Shown here in pieces: positions 19,961 to 30,701 of a DNA stretch of 64,000 bases. The position numbers and the translations under genes were made by a program. The stretch is taken from contig BGKB01000215.1 in the NCBI GenBank assembly GCA_003116975.1, positions 1 to 64,000 on the forward strand, given 5' to 3'. The DNA is from Aurantiochytrium sp. KH105. Lineage: Eukaryota; Sar; Bigyra; Thraustochytrida; Thraustochytriidae. Numbering within the stretch: position 1 is the stretch's first letter; every line of letters starts with the position of its first letter. The notes under the pieces were generated by a model. That model saw only the letters and a program-made list of their open reading frames with translations, ran no database searches and had not been told where the DNA came from.

Positions 19961-20543
19961 GGTGCTTTTGCACTTTCGCTTCTCCTCGTCGCGGAGAGAA
20001 CAATCAGGCTAGCTCTCCACCTCCTCCTCGTTCCCGTGCGCGTGCGGGAAGGCTTCGAGGCCCAATGCCGCAGCGTCTGACTGACCTCTACGAGCGTGCA
20101 GACTAGCCGCAGCCGACGCAGTCTTGCTCTGCAGGCCCGCTCGGCGGTCGGCGAGCTTTTCGCGCCAATATTCTCCTCCTTATTCTTCTTCACCTCCTCC
20201 TCCTCCTCCTCCTTTAGTCTCCTCCTCCTCTTCTCCCCCGTCGTTCTTCTTACTTTTCTTCTTGCATGCACAGTTCGTGTCTCCGTAAGCAACGGCATGC
20301 GTTTGCGCGGTGTCTTGTTTTCTCAATTATATTGTATTATCGAGTGCGAACATCAGCAGACACCAAAACGCCTCAAACGGCTCTATTCCTTCATTTCTTT
20401 TTTGTTGCAATGGGTGTGCACTACGATTTTTGCAGAATCTATCCCGAAGAGAAGATTGTTGAATTGCTCACAACGAAGCGGTCAAGAAGAATTGTTTACT
20501 TTGCCTTGCGCAAATCCACACTGCCTCGTCGCGGGATCGCGCG

Positions 20544-21677
20544 ATGGAGGCGCGAGCTGGACGCCAGGGAAAGGAGCGCAGCGGCAGGAGGCGAAGGTCA
20601 ACGAGACCAATCGTAGCTCCTTCGCCAGAAACCTTGGCGAACAGCGCCCACAAGACATACAGATACCGAGAACGCGGAACTCGGCATCATTTTGCCAATG
20701 ATGAAAAGGGAGACGTCTTGCACGAGCTGCGTCGTGTATCGCACGATGCGGACACGCGCGTACGTCAACGACCGCAGAGCGCACGAAGAGTTGAGATGAC
20801 GGGCGCTCGTGCTGCACATTTTACCACGAATGGTTCATCCTTGCGTAGACCGCAGAGCGCTCTGCCTGGTGCCCGGTCATTTACGCGGCCAGGTGGCCCA
20901 TCCTTGGCACGCGATAGGCAAGAGAAGCCATCGGCCCCTAGACGGCCGTCGTCCACACAACAGCGAGCCTCTTATTCGAATTGGCACCGCGGCTTCGAGG
21001 CGGACCTTAGCAAATTTGCTTCTGTGGCACTTCTCTGCCGTCTCAAGTTCGACCAAGCGAAGGTGATTTCCGGCGCGTGGACTGGCGAACCTGTTCGCCT
21101 TCGCACCGCGATGGCCCTGACGTGCATGGAGCGTCTTGCGGACTCACTTCCCAATGAGCAACGGGATCTCATGGCAGAGCTCGTGGACGAGGTTATGCGC
21201 AGTGTGTTTTATGACATTGCCAGACGAGACGTGGAACAAGAGCCCGTCACGGGCGCGGATGTGCTGGACACTGACGCGTATCAGACATTTTTCGACCGAT
21301 GCAAGGTGCTCTCCCGGGAAGTGAACACTTTACGCGCACAGATCTCTCAAATGCAGCAGGAACTCAAGCACTCCTCGAGAAGACCGCGACCAATGGCCTC
21401 GCGAAGTGCTGTGCAAGGGGAAGGCTCCAGCGCGGCAAACTGGGACGGGCGAACGGAAGATGAACCTGTGGATGCAGCAGAGCGCGCCGAGAACATCTCT
21501 TTCGAATTTGCCAGTCTTGACGGAAACACCCAGCGCCATCTCATTACCGATTTGGTGCTGGAGATGGCAGACAGACCTACCCTGGCCACGGCGCTCACGG
21601 TTGTGAATGGCATGGATGCAAGTGATCGAGCAGAATTGCTTGAAGTTCTGCGCTCGAACGCTTCGGATGCTTTGTAG
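20544..21677 (+). CDS. Uncharacterised protein with RPQSA motifs and coiled coil
   Basis: 377 residues, no family recognised. The first 140 are basic and disordered, with two RPQSA(R/L) motifs (QRPQSARRVE and RRPQSALPGA) of a kind often seen in ciliary and microtubule-associated proteins (weak clue). Residues about 145-265 are helical (KFASVALLCRLKFDQAK, LADSLPNEQRDLMAELVDEV, TFFDRCKVLSREVNTLRAQI) and end in a coiled coil. A Ser/Gly-rich linker follows, then a conserved-looking helical tail (HLITDLVLEMADRPTLATAL, then MDASDRAELLEVLRSN). Divergent transcription with DNALI1 would fit co-expression in flagella (inference). Nearby ATGs leave the start uncertain. The flank 19961-20543 holds CCT-rich runs and no gene. 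Confidence 0.6.
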   Translation: MEARAGRQGKERSGRRRRSTRPIVAPSPETLANSAHKTYRYRERGTRHHFANDEKGDVLHELRRVSHDADTRVRQRPQSARRVEMTGARAAHFTTNGSSLRRPQSALPGARSFTRPGGPSLARDRQEKPSAPRRPSSTQQRASYSNWHRGFEADLSKFASVALLCRLKFDQAKVISGAWTGEPVRLRTAMALTCMERLADSLPNEQRDLMAELVDEVMRSVFYDIARRDVEQEPVTGADVLDTDAYQTFFDRCKVLSREVNTLRAQISQMQQELKHSSRRPRPMASRSAVQGEGSSAANWDGRTEDEPVDAAERAENISFEFASLDGNTQRHLITDLVLEMADRPTLATALTVVNGMDASDRAELLEVLRSNASDAL

Positions 21678-22075
21678 TATGTGTGTATGAATGAATGATG
21701 ACTACATGATGGTAGAGTATTCGCGTTGAACCGCGCTGACTCGTTTGCAGTCCGGAGGAAAACTCCCTTACGTGAACATGTGTTTCCAAATCTTGCGTTA
21801 TCATTTTTCAAGCCTCCCTTTGGCAATTGGTTGATGCTTGATTTCAATTCATGCTCTGGACAGAACGTTTGACTTATAATTTTCCCGCGGCCATCAGCGT
21901 CATTGGCACGTTGTTTTTAAAAATGCCGTGCGTTGAAAATCCCGATCCACTTAAAGCATACCGGTGACATTCTGAGACGGAATGGCATTTAGTTTCACAG
22001 TAAACATTGTACGCACGAATCATGTTCAAAGACATAGCAAATAATGAAATCTTATAGTTTGAGGCCTCTGGTTCA

Positions 22076-24448
22076 CTAGCTTTGCTGCTGCGGCTGCGAG
22101 CTGTTATTGCCGGTGCTGGCCTTTTTGATGCGAAGAATGCGGTCCGAGTCATCCTCAACCTGGCGACGAAAGTCGCCGCTCGAGTAGGTGTTGACGAGAC
22201 GGCCGGGAGCACTTTGTTGATTCTGCAGCCCGAGAATCGACCGTGCCCAGCGCGCGAGGCGGATGTTGATGACGCGCCAGCGGCCGACAGAATGCCAGAC
22301 TTCTGGATGGAGACGAAAAAGCGCGCGGATAGCCTTGCGCGGGACAAAAAGGACCTCGGAAAAGGTCCAAAAGGCAATGGTGACAATCGGTGGCACCTCG
22401 GGTGCGTCCTTGGGAAAGAGCACGTAGTCGTCCATGATTGTTCCTCCGCCCGCAAGGATGCGCATGCTTCGTGTGCGGATCGAATTGGCCTCGCAAATTG
22501 CTAGCACGCCCTCGCGGACGATAAAGACGCCACGCTTGGTCGCATCCACGTTTCGCTCCAGGTACATGATCTCACCCGTGTCGTATTGATGAATTTCACA
22601 GAGCGATGCCACGCCTCCAATGGTGTGCAGATCAATGGCAAAGTGGCGAAAGTAGCTCACCGTGAGGAGATCCTTGCGCACGAGAGCGAGGCAGAGACGG
22701 TTGCGTAGGCGTGGCGGCACCATCGACAGCACCGACGCCATTTCCGTGAGCTTAGTGCCGTCAGACTTGCCGCTGGATGCAATCATTTGCTTGTGCAAAA
22801 ATTGGCGCGCATTTGTTGCGAGATGAGGATCGTCGAAAGGCAGCGGCTCCTCGTCGTCCTCAACACGCTGAAAGTAACGAGAAAGTCGGTTGATTTGCCC
22901 GATGCGTGCCTGAAACTCCTTGGTGTGCTCTTGCATTTCTTCAAGGGTAGAAATCACGACTCCCAGGAAGAACGACCACATGAGGCCAGCGAAAAACATG
23001 AACACGGTTGTATACCAGTACTCGGCAAGCGTGTGCGGCGTCAAATCTCCGTATCCAACCGAGGAAATGGTGGTGATGGCCCAATAGAGACTCAGTGTAT
23101 AGCGTCCCATGGCGGCATTGATGCCATTACCGACAACGTCGACGAGGCCTCCATTGTTGACGTAGGTTTGGAGCCAGTTCGGCTTTGAGTCATCGAGCAC
23201 GTCCTGTTCGCGGAAGCTTCCTGCTTCGACGAGCGCCACGAAGCAGTACATGCAGCCTCCCCAATGAGCAAAGAGGAGAAAGATGGACATGACAAAGATG
23301 AGGTGAAGAGCAGGTTGCTGCATTCGCATGCGCAGGTGCAAGAGACGGCTGTTGGTCTGGACGATGCGGTAGGCCCTGTTCAGACGAAAGATGCGGAGAA
23401 TGTTGACAAAGGCCATGACGTTGATACCACCGCCAATGTTGGTGTCCACAAAACGATAAATAATGTCAACCGGCAAACAGGCCAAAACATCGATGAAGAA
23501 CCATCCGCGCAGGTAATGAAGCTGAATTCGCTTGCGACTGATCACGGGACGACCCTGGGCATCAAAGTAGACGCGGTAAAAGTTGAGGGCCACGTCGATG
23601 ATGAAGATGATATTGATGAAGGTAAAGACCAGAAAAGCCCAACCCCGTTGGTACACGAGCTGGCCGTCGGAGATGCCGATCTGGAAAGGGACGTAGATGA
23701 CGCAAAACAGAATGAGAAGAAGGATGAGGAGATCCCAGGCGAGAATCCAGTCGCTGTTGGGAAAAATGACGCGGCCCGCGACGCCATCGAAGCGTTCGCG
23801 GACTTCCTGCCTAAACTCTTCGAGCTGTGATGAGGTCTCTGAGACCTTTGTCAGCGTGGACTGGCTGTCGTCGTCGATGTCAACACGATAGTCGAGCTGA
23901 GGCATTGCAAAGCCTTGGAGGGTGTTCTCGCTGCTGTTGATCATGCCGGGGGAAATGACGTCTGACTTGGAGTAAACCGGGGACTCCTCTTCAATTGCCA
24001 ACGACGTTTCATTGTCATCATCCAAGGCGGCTTCTCGATCTAAATATTGTGTGCTATATGCCTTTGGCATTTCACGACGATTCCGCTCGGCTTGTTCTTG
24101 CGGCTCGGGGTCATCTTCTTGCTCTTCGTTTTCGTCTTGGCCCCTTTCACAGCGCTGGCGACGTACGGCCTCCCCTCCATGCTCTCTTGCATCAGGATGG
24201 GATCCAGCGGGGATTGTCTCCATGGGATCTGCTCCGTCGTTGAGTTTGTCTGTCGCGTGATCACGCTCCTGCATTTCCTTGTCCTTGAAGCCGGCCTCTT
24301 CTTCATCGTCCTCGTCTTTTCGGAGCAGGGCGTCTTCTGCGGCGCTCAGCGATGAGCTTGGCTGCTTGTCCGGCTGTTGTTGCTGTTCTGACTGCAGTTG
24401 TTCTGACTGCTTTGGCTGCGGAGATTTCTTTTGCGAGCTATTCTTCTT

Positions 24449-24488
<40 letters not shown>

Positions 24489-25078
24489 GTCTTCGAGCTG
24501 CTTTTCTTTCCGTCTCCGAGCTTCAGGCCTGGGAGCCTCGAGCCTCTACGCGTCTGTGACTGTTGCTGCTGTTGCTGCTGTTGTTGCTGCTGACCTGCAG
24601 CGACTTTGCTTTGGCCATTCGCGCGAGATTTGGGCACCGCGTGTCGCTTGGCGGCGCCGTCGACCGAGTCCACCGTGGACATCCACTGCAGCACCTGCGA
24701 GGGTCTCGAGCCGGGGAGGTCGTCATCGTCGTCCTCGGACATGGCTCTCCACCTCGCGCTGCGCGCGTCGTTCCGCTGTTTGCCCTCCTGGGCGCCCGCG
24801 CTGCTCGCGCCCGCGCTCAGCTCGGACGAGCGCGCCTTGTCCAGGTTTTCCTCCTGGCCGCTCGCCGCGGCGCCGGCCTCGAGGTCGTCGTCCTCCGCCT
24901 CCTCGTCGGACCTGCGGCTCGCGCCGGCCTCGCCGCCGTGCTCGTAGAACTCCGTGAGGTTCGTCGCAGACGGCCTGCGCGGCTCGCGCTCGCGCTCGCG
25001 CTCGTGAGCCTCGCGCTGCTGGCCGCCGCGCGCCGCGGCCTCGCCCTTGCCGCCGGCGTTGCCCGCGCCGCGCGCCAT
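22076..25078 (-). CDS. Voltage-gated K+ channel with CNBD-like domain (EAG/CNG superfamily)
   Basis: 1000 residues from the ATG at 25078 (MARGAGNAGGKGE). The frame is open another 142 codons upstream, but that part is Arg/Pro/Ala-rich and leader-like. The N-terminal 400 residues are disordered, acidic and Gln-rich (two poly-Q runs). Then come S1 (WILAWDLLILLLILFCVIY), S2 and S3, and an S4 with Arg at every third position (LRIFRLNRAYRIV). The pore has the K+ filter SVGYGD near residue 673, followed by S6, a C-linker and a cyclic-nucleotide-binding-like fold near 800-930. It would sit in the plasma or flagellar membrane. The binding cassette is degenerate (GGGTIMDDYVLF where FGE and Arg are usual), so ligand gating is doubtful, as in KCNH channels. 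The gene is head-to-head with VAC14. Confidence 0.9.
24451..24488. repeat. (GCT)n array encoding poly-Gln in the K+ channel
   Basis: A pure GCT/CAG run of about 13 units encodes poly-Gln in the channel's cytosolic N-terminus. A second, interrupted GTT/GCT run lies at about 24560-24592. Such arrays are prone to length change. Confidence 0.9.
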
Positions 25079-26744
25079 GGCGCCGCCGCTCCGCCCTGCG
25101 CCGCGCCCGCGCCCGGCGATCGCGCTCTGCTGCGCTTCGCTGCGCTGCGCTTTGCTGCGCTGCGCCGCGCGCTGCTCCGTTTGGATTTGCGCGTCCGCTC
25201 TGGCTGGTTTTCTCGCGCCGGTTGGGCTGCGAGATGCGCTTTTGGGGAGCTCGAAGTATGATGTCTTTCTTACGGCATCGACTTGGCCAGCGGCCGCGCG
25301 CTCTAAACCTGGACGCCGGCGGCTGCTCCCGCGAGCCGCGCAGGCAGTGCCGCGCGGGCGTGGGCGGGCGGGCGAAGGATGGATACGCGGCTTCGATCGG
25401 GCGGGCGAAGGATCGACGGCGGCGTACATGCAGGGCGTGCGGCGCCATACCGCAGAGGTGTCGAAGCGGACCGGCCCTGCTCGAGCCGGTCCAGAGAGGA
25501 GCATGGATCCTAGCTAGGAGCGCGTCTTTCTTTCGAGACAGACCGCGCTGCGCAGGCGAGGCGACAGGGCAGACCCCGGGAAGGCCGCCCTCGCGGACCT
25601 CGCCTCGGTCCCTGCCCGGCCCCGGGATGCAGAAGGGCGACGAGGCTGGCTGCAAGCGGCGGCGGCACGGCGGCGCAGCGTCGAGATTAGATCGACTCGA
25701 GACTTTTGTGCTCGAAGAAGATGACTGGACTTGCTGGAGGAGGAAGGAAACACGGAGGCCGGCCAAGGAGGGAAACCACGAAGGCGGCTCCTCGAAGAGT
25801 GTGTGTCGCTTGCTCGTGCAGATGGGTTTGGATGGACAGAAGGGACGTGGGTGCTGGCTGCACGCAGATGATCGGTATACGCGCGCACGCCAACATTACT
25901 TGCAGCTGCTAGCTGCTTGCTGCAGCTGGGAGAGGTTATGGATCTTGGAGACCTTGGGGGCCTCGGCCCAAACTCAGGGAGCTAGCTGATCGGTCCGGGC
26001 GGCCCGGCTGCTCAGCGTTTGCGGAGAATAAACAGCGAGAGAGGGATGTCTCGCTCGCTCGTGAGGCGTCTCGCGAATGTCTGCGAGACCAGTGTGCAGA
26101 GCGCAGGAGGGCACTTGTGGAGCTTGCCCTTTTGTATCCTAGGAGAGTGTCCAACATCTTCGGCTCTGTGAAAAACCTGAAGCCATCCTGCGTTCCATGA
26201 TCGTGTATAGGTTTGCTCACGACATATGCGGAGAGCAAGACCCAAGGCAAAAGATGCTCAAATTCCGTGAGCTCTCAAGATGAAAGAGAATGTTTACTAT
26301 TTTGCTGACCACAAGAGTAGTCAGTTGGCTCAGCCCTCAAGACAAAGCCTCCAGAGACTTTTCGTTGCTGCAAATGCCAACCAATTTTTATTTTATTTTT
26401 GCCGTCACAGATCTAATGATCAAAGTAAAGTGGCCACAGCTTGCATCCTGCGGCGCCCTTCTCTTGCTTGCACCTTTTCCGGAGGTGTCATTTGTGTTTG
26501 AGAGATTCCTGGGAATCCTTTGCTCGCTTGCCCGCCGGTCGCCCTTGTCGGATTGCTGCTTCCTCCTTGCTACTGCTGCAGCTGGCTTCTAATCAAGTTC
26601 GCGCGGGGTCCAGCAGGGGAAGAAGATACGAGGTTCATTCACAATCACAGCAGTCCGGCAAGGAAAGAAAGAGCCTGCGCGCGCGCGCGCGCGTGTTTTG
26701 CAGAGCGAGGCGCTTGCTCGGAGGGGACGCGAGCTTGTAGCACG
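25079..26744. other. Divergent upstream region of K+ channel and VAC14
   Basis: GC-rich up to about 26000, then AT-richer. Open frames here are low-complexity or short. A GC-alternating run (CGCGCGCGCG) sits near 26677-26695. I see no RNA or extra gene. Confidence 0.45.
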
Positions 26745-29501
26745 ATGGAGGCTGGGCAGCAAGACGCCGAGCGCCAGGCTCAGGAGACGGGCCGGACGGC
26801 CTCGCCTGGAGCGGCGGCAGGGTCAGCGTCAACGACGGCAACATCAAGCGCCGCAGCAGGCTCGACGACGCCAACAACGACAGCTTCGGCGTCAGCGACA
26901 GCGGCGGCGGAGGACTCCAAGGAGAAAAAGTCGAGCGAAGTCGCTGCCAAGGAAGATGCAGATGCCCTTGCCGCCGCAACGCAGCCTTCGCAGCAGCAAC
27001 ATCACCACCAACAACAACATCAACAGCCACAGGTCGCCAAGCCGCAAGCCTTTGTAAAGGTTGTGCTGTCGCAAGGGGTGATGCGAGGACTGAGCGACCG
27101 CTCGTATGAAAAGCGTAAGGCAGGTGCGATTGAAATCGAGCGCATTGTGCGTGAAAAATCGTCTGGGCCAAACGCCGATCCCAATGGCGCCGAGTACGTG
27201 GTGACGCTCATCAACATCCTCACGATGGACTATGCGTGCTCAATGAACAGCAGCCAGCGCAAGGGAGGCCTCATTGGTCTAGCCGCCGTGGCGCTGGGGC
27301 TCGGGCCAAGCAATACACCCAAATATCTGCAGTATCTATTGCCGCCCATCCTCAAGTGCTTTGACGATCCAGAGGCCCGCGTTCGATACTATGCATGCGA
27401 GGCTCTTTACAATGTCGCCAAGGTGGCTCGCAAGCACGTGCTCGCGTACTTCAATGCGCTCTTTGATGGACTTTTCCGGCTCTTTACCGATCTTGACGTT
27501 GACGTGAAAAACGGTGCACAATTGCTCGACCGCCTCATGAAGGAAATCGTCACGGAGAACAGTGATACCTTCCAGGTCTCGACGTTTGTCCCGCTACTGG
27601 AAAAGCACCTTGTCAAATCGAATCCGTACACGCGGCAATTCCTCATTGGCTGGATTCTGGCGCTGGACTCGATTCCCAATATCGACTTTCTCAACCACTT
27701 GCCCAAGGTTTTGGAGGGCATTTTCAACATGCTTAGCGATCAGAAGCGGGAAATCCGAATGCTGGCCGATAAGGCCTTGACACGCTTCTTGGCGGAAATT
27801 CAACAGGCAGACCGCGACAACTTTGAAAAGGATATTATTCTCGCCATCGTGAATATCCTCACGCACCAATGCGCGACGGCGCAAAAGTTTACTCGGCTCA
27901 CCGCTGTCATGTGGATCCAACAGCTCCTTGATATTTTCCAAGAACAACTCACACCTGCATACGCAAGCATTGCGGGCGTTCTGCTCAATTGCTTGAGCGA
28001 TAGCGAGGCTGACATCAAGAGCGCTGCAGACAAGGCTCACACAAGTATTCTCGAATTGGTGCGCTCTGGCACGAATGAGTTTACTTTGCGGCCGCTCATC
28101 AACGTGGTGACGGAGAAGCTCTCATTAGGGTCCGCCGCGGCCGCTCGTCGCGGAGGTGACTCTCCTCCTGCCACCGCAGGAAATCCTCCCGCTGCCGGAA
28201 TGGGCGCCGGGATTGGCAACGGAGGAGCTGGGCCAAGTGGGAGTATCGCGGACTTGGGGCTTGGCGCGCACGCGTCTGGCGAAAGCGCAGCGGCGGTGGT
28301 ACCTCTGCCAACGCGCATGGCCGCCCTCACATGGATCCTCATGCTTTTGGACAAGTACCCGAATGAGATGATGGAGCACTTGGAGAGGCTGACACCGGCG
28401 ATGCTGACGGCGCTCTCGGACCCGTCGGACGACTTGGTGGTGCAGGATCTCGAGGTGCTTGCGCGTATCGCGCGGAACACGAGTCGCATGGACGAAGTTG
28501 TGGGTCAGGTAGTGACTGTGTTCCGAGAGGACCGTGGGCTGTTTGACAGTCGCGGAAGCTTTGTCATTCGGAAATTGTGCGTGCTGCTGGAACCAAGCAC
28601 CGTATACCTGATTCTTGCCAAGGAAGTCGACAAGGAGAGCGACATGGACTTTGCGCATCTGATGGTGCAAACACTAAATCTGATTCTTCTCACGGGCCCG
28701 GAACTTGGTGCATTTCGCGCGCGGCTGAAGCGATCGTGGCGCATTTGCTGCGGCGAGGATCGTTGCGGGGACGAGGATAAAGCGCGTGCTGATTCAAATG
28801 TCTTTGTGACGCTGTACAAGACGTGGTGTTTCGACCCCGTTGCTACGCTAAGTCTGTGTTTGCTGGCGCAGTCGTACCACCTATCGAGTTTGCTCGTGAC
28901 TCGTCTCGCCGACACGCACGTGACCGTAGGAATTCTTATGGAGATTGACAAGCTTGTGCAGCTCATCGAATCTCCAGCGTTCCTCAATTTGCGTCTTGAG
29001 CTTGTCAACACAGGCAGTAGCTTTCGCCCCGCGCTTTTGCGAACCCTGTATGGACTTTTGATGATCTTACCTCAGGGAAATGCGTACGGCACGCTGTCCA
29101 ATCGATTAAACGATGCGAGTGCGATGCATTTAGCGATAGCTTCAAATGGCTCGCATCCGCTGCGGGCGCTTATGGCTGCCGATGCTGGAACGGTGAGCGC
29201 ACCCAAGACGGTCTCTTCATCGTCGATTCCTTCGGTTTCCTCATCATCTCACACAGGAAAGAAAAAGTTTTTCGGCAAGCTTGGCGGCGGAGGCGGAGCA
29301 GGAGGAGGCGCCAGCAACAACGCGGTACCTGATGCGGGCTCGGAGCCGGAGGCTCAGCAGGTCGATGAAGACCCGGAAGCGCAGCGGCGCGAGGTCGAAG
29401 CTCAACTTTTGGAGCACTTTATCACCGTTCAATCGCAGGTAATTTCTAAAATTGAGCGCGCCATTCACGCCAAGTCGCTCGTGGGCCTAGCTTCTAGCTA
29501 G
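26745..29501 (+). CDS. VAC14: VAC14, scaffold of the PIKfyve/Fab1 lipid kinase complex
   Basis: 918 residues from the ATG at 26745; the frame is open upstream but that part is atypical. After a low-complexity Ala/Thr/Ser and Gln/His N-terminus (about 100 residues) comes the conserved HEAT-repeat solenoid (LSDRSYEKRKAGAIEIERIV; LPPILKCFDDPEARVRYYAC; ALYNVAKVARKHVL; NIDFLNHLPKVLEGIFNMLS), almost identical to Vac14 of animals and plants. Residues about 686-860 match the Vac14/Fig4-binding region (FVTLYKTWCFDPVATLSLC; QSYHLSSLLV; LRTLYGLLMILPQ). VAC14 holds the PI3P 5-kinase and the Fig4 phosphatase together on endosome and vacuole membranes and so controls PI(3,5)P2. A Gly/Ala insert splits the solenoid near residue 470-520, and the C-terminus has a Ser-rich and poly-Gly linker. 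Confidence 0.95.
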   Translation: MEAGQQDAERQAQETGRTASPGAAAGSASTTATSSAAAGSTTPTTTASASATAAAEDSKEKKSSEVAAKEDADALAAATQPSQQQHHHQQQHQQPQVAKPQAFVKVVLSQGVMRGLSDRSYEKRKAGAIEIERIVREKSSGPNADPNGAEYVVTLINILTMDYACSMNSSQRKGGLIGLAAVALGLGPSNTPKYLQYLLPPILKCFDDPEARVRYYACEALYNVAKVARKHVLAYFNALFDGLFRLFTDLDVDVKNGAQLLDRLMKEIVTENSDTFQVSTFVPLLEKHLVKSNPYTRQFLIGWILALDSIPNIDFLNHLPKVLEGIFNMLSDQKREIRMLADKALTRFLAEIQQADRDNFEKDIILAIVNILTHQCATAQKFTRLTAVMWIQQLLDIFQEQLTPAYASIAGVLLNCLSDSEADIKSAADKAHTSILELVRSGTNEFTLRPLINVVTEKLSLGSAAAARRGGDSPPATAGNPPAAGMGAGIGNGGAGPSGSIADLGLGAHASGESAAAVVPLPTRMAALTWILMLLDKYPNEMMEHLERLTPAMLTALSDPSDDLVVQDLEVLARIARNTSRMDEVVGQVVTVFREDRGLFDSRGSFVIRKLCVLLEPSTVYLILAKEVDKESDMDFAHLMVQTLNLILLTGPELGAFRARLKRSWRICCGEDRCGDEDKARADSNVFVTLYKTWCFDPVATLSLCLLAQSYHLSSLLVTRLADTHVTVGILMEIDKLVQLIESPAFLNLRLELVNTGSSFRPALLRTLYGLLMILPQGNAYGTLSNRLNDASAMHLAIASNGSHPLRALMAADAGTVSAPKTVSSSSIPSVSSSSHTGKKKFFGKLGGGGGAGGGASNNAVPDAGSEPEAQQVDEDPEAQRREVEAQLLEHFITVQSQVISKIERAIHAKSLVGLASS

Positions 29502-29810
29502 CTAAAGATGCTTCTTCACCCGTTCGAGTTGGCTGGCTAGCTGATTTTGAAAAAGGGACTGGCTGGCTGGCTGGCTGTTTAGCTGGCCCAAATATTCTAA
29601 AGCCAAACGAGACATGCTAAAGCAGACGCTTGTTTTCTTCACCCTCTTTACCTAAATCTATAGACGCGCAGTAGGCAGTATAGGGAAATTTCAATGTAAA
29701 AATTGATGCAAATTGAGAATAGCAAGATGTATTATGTAATTTTATTATGGCACGGTGCGCGATACAGAATCGAGTCAGTCGATTTGAGGCAAGAGTTGCC
29801 TGCCATGTGC

Positions 29811-30701
29811 TTAGTCGGTCTTGTTCGTGGCGGGTTGATCCGTCTTGGCCGTCTTTTGCTGCATCTTTTCCTTGACCTGAGACACCTTCTCGGAGACGAC
29901 TTGTTCAGCCTTGACGTACGCCTCTTGGGCCTTGGCCTTGGCCTGCTCCACGTGGGGCTCGACCTTGGACCAGGCGGCATCGGAGACCTCGTCAATCTTC
30001 TCCTGGTTACGCTGGTACAGGGCAGGCCAGATCATCTGATGCATAAAGGCAAGATACATGACCGTGTACACGGTGAAGATCTTGAAGACGATGATGGTGA
30101 CGACGAGGTGCGCCAAGACGATCTTGAGAGCGTGGCGTCCGCTCGAGGTCGGCTTGGTCGCCTCGTCGAGGGACTTGCAGGCACCGTTGATTTTGGCTTC
30201 AATAAGGCTGGCGCTGCCACCAATGATGCTCGACACCTGCTTGGGCGCAGGGATTGGCAGCCACTTTTCAAGACCGTCGCAGAGACTACGGAGAGCATTG
30301 TGCAGCGAGCGTACCTTTTCCGGGCCCTTGGTCGCCTCGAGAGCGTAGTGGCAGGCCGCGATAACGACGAGACGAATCATGATCAGATAGCAGAGAAGGT
30401 TGACCGCCGAGTAGGCCTCCTCACCCCAGGTCATGACGAAGACAAAAGTGACGGCAGCCACGACAATGGCAGAGTTAAACGGCTGGTCCCATCGCTGCAG
30501 CTCGAGGACCTGCTCCTTGAATGCGCTCTGGGAGCCGGGGAGTTTATCGAGGAGACCGGAGGAGGGCTGCTTGACTGCATTGGACGCGGCGGTCTTGGCG
30601 CTCTGAAACGACTCGCTCATGGATGCAGAGGTCGATCCGGCGTCCTTGCCAATCGGCGCCACGGGCGGCGTCGCCTCAGTACCAACGTCGGGTGCGCTCA
30701 T
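29811..30701 (-). CDS. Reticulon-like ER membrane-shaping protein
   Basis: 296 residues. A disordered N-terminus (about 60) is followed by VLELQRWDQPFNSAIVV, which resembles the opening of the reticulon homology domain, and two long hydrophobic hairpins (about 77-118 and about 190-225) separated by a hydrophilic loop of about 65 residues. That is the layout that lets reticulons wedge into the cytosolic leaflet and curve ER tubules. The C-terminus is an amphipathic Ala/Lys/Glu helix (EQAKAKAQEAYVKAEQVV). Sequence identity to reticulons is low, so the call rests on topology and the W-x-x-P motif. It is tail-to-tail with VAC14 about 310 bases away. Confidence 0.65.
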   Translation of the reverse strand: MSAPDVGTEATPPVAPIGKDAGSTSASMSESFQSAKTAASNAVKQPSSGLLDKLPGSQSAFKEQVLELQRWDQPFNSAIVVAAVTFVFVMTWGEEAYSAVNLLCYLIMIRLVVIAACHYALEATKGPEKVRSLHNALRSLCDGLEKWLPIPAPKQVSSIIGGSASLIEAKINGACKSLDEATKPTSSGRHALKIVLAHLVVTIIVFKIFTVYTVMYLAFMHQMIWPALYQRNQEKIDEVSDAAWSKVEPHVEQAKAKAQEAYVKAEQVVSEKVSQVKEKMQQKTAKTDQPATNKTD

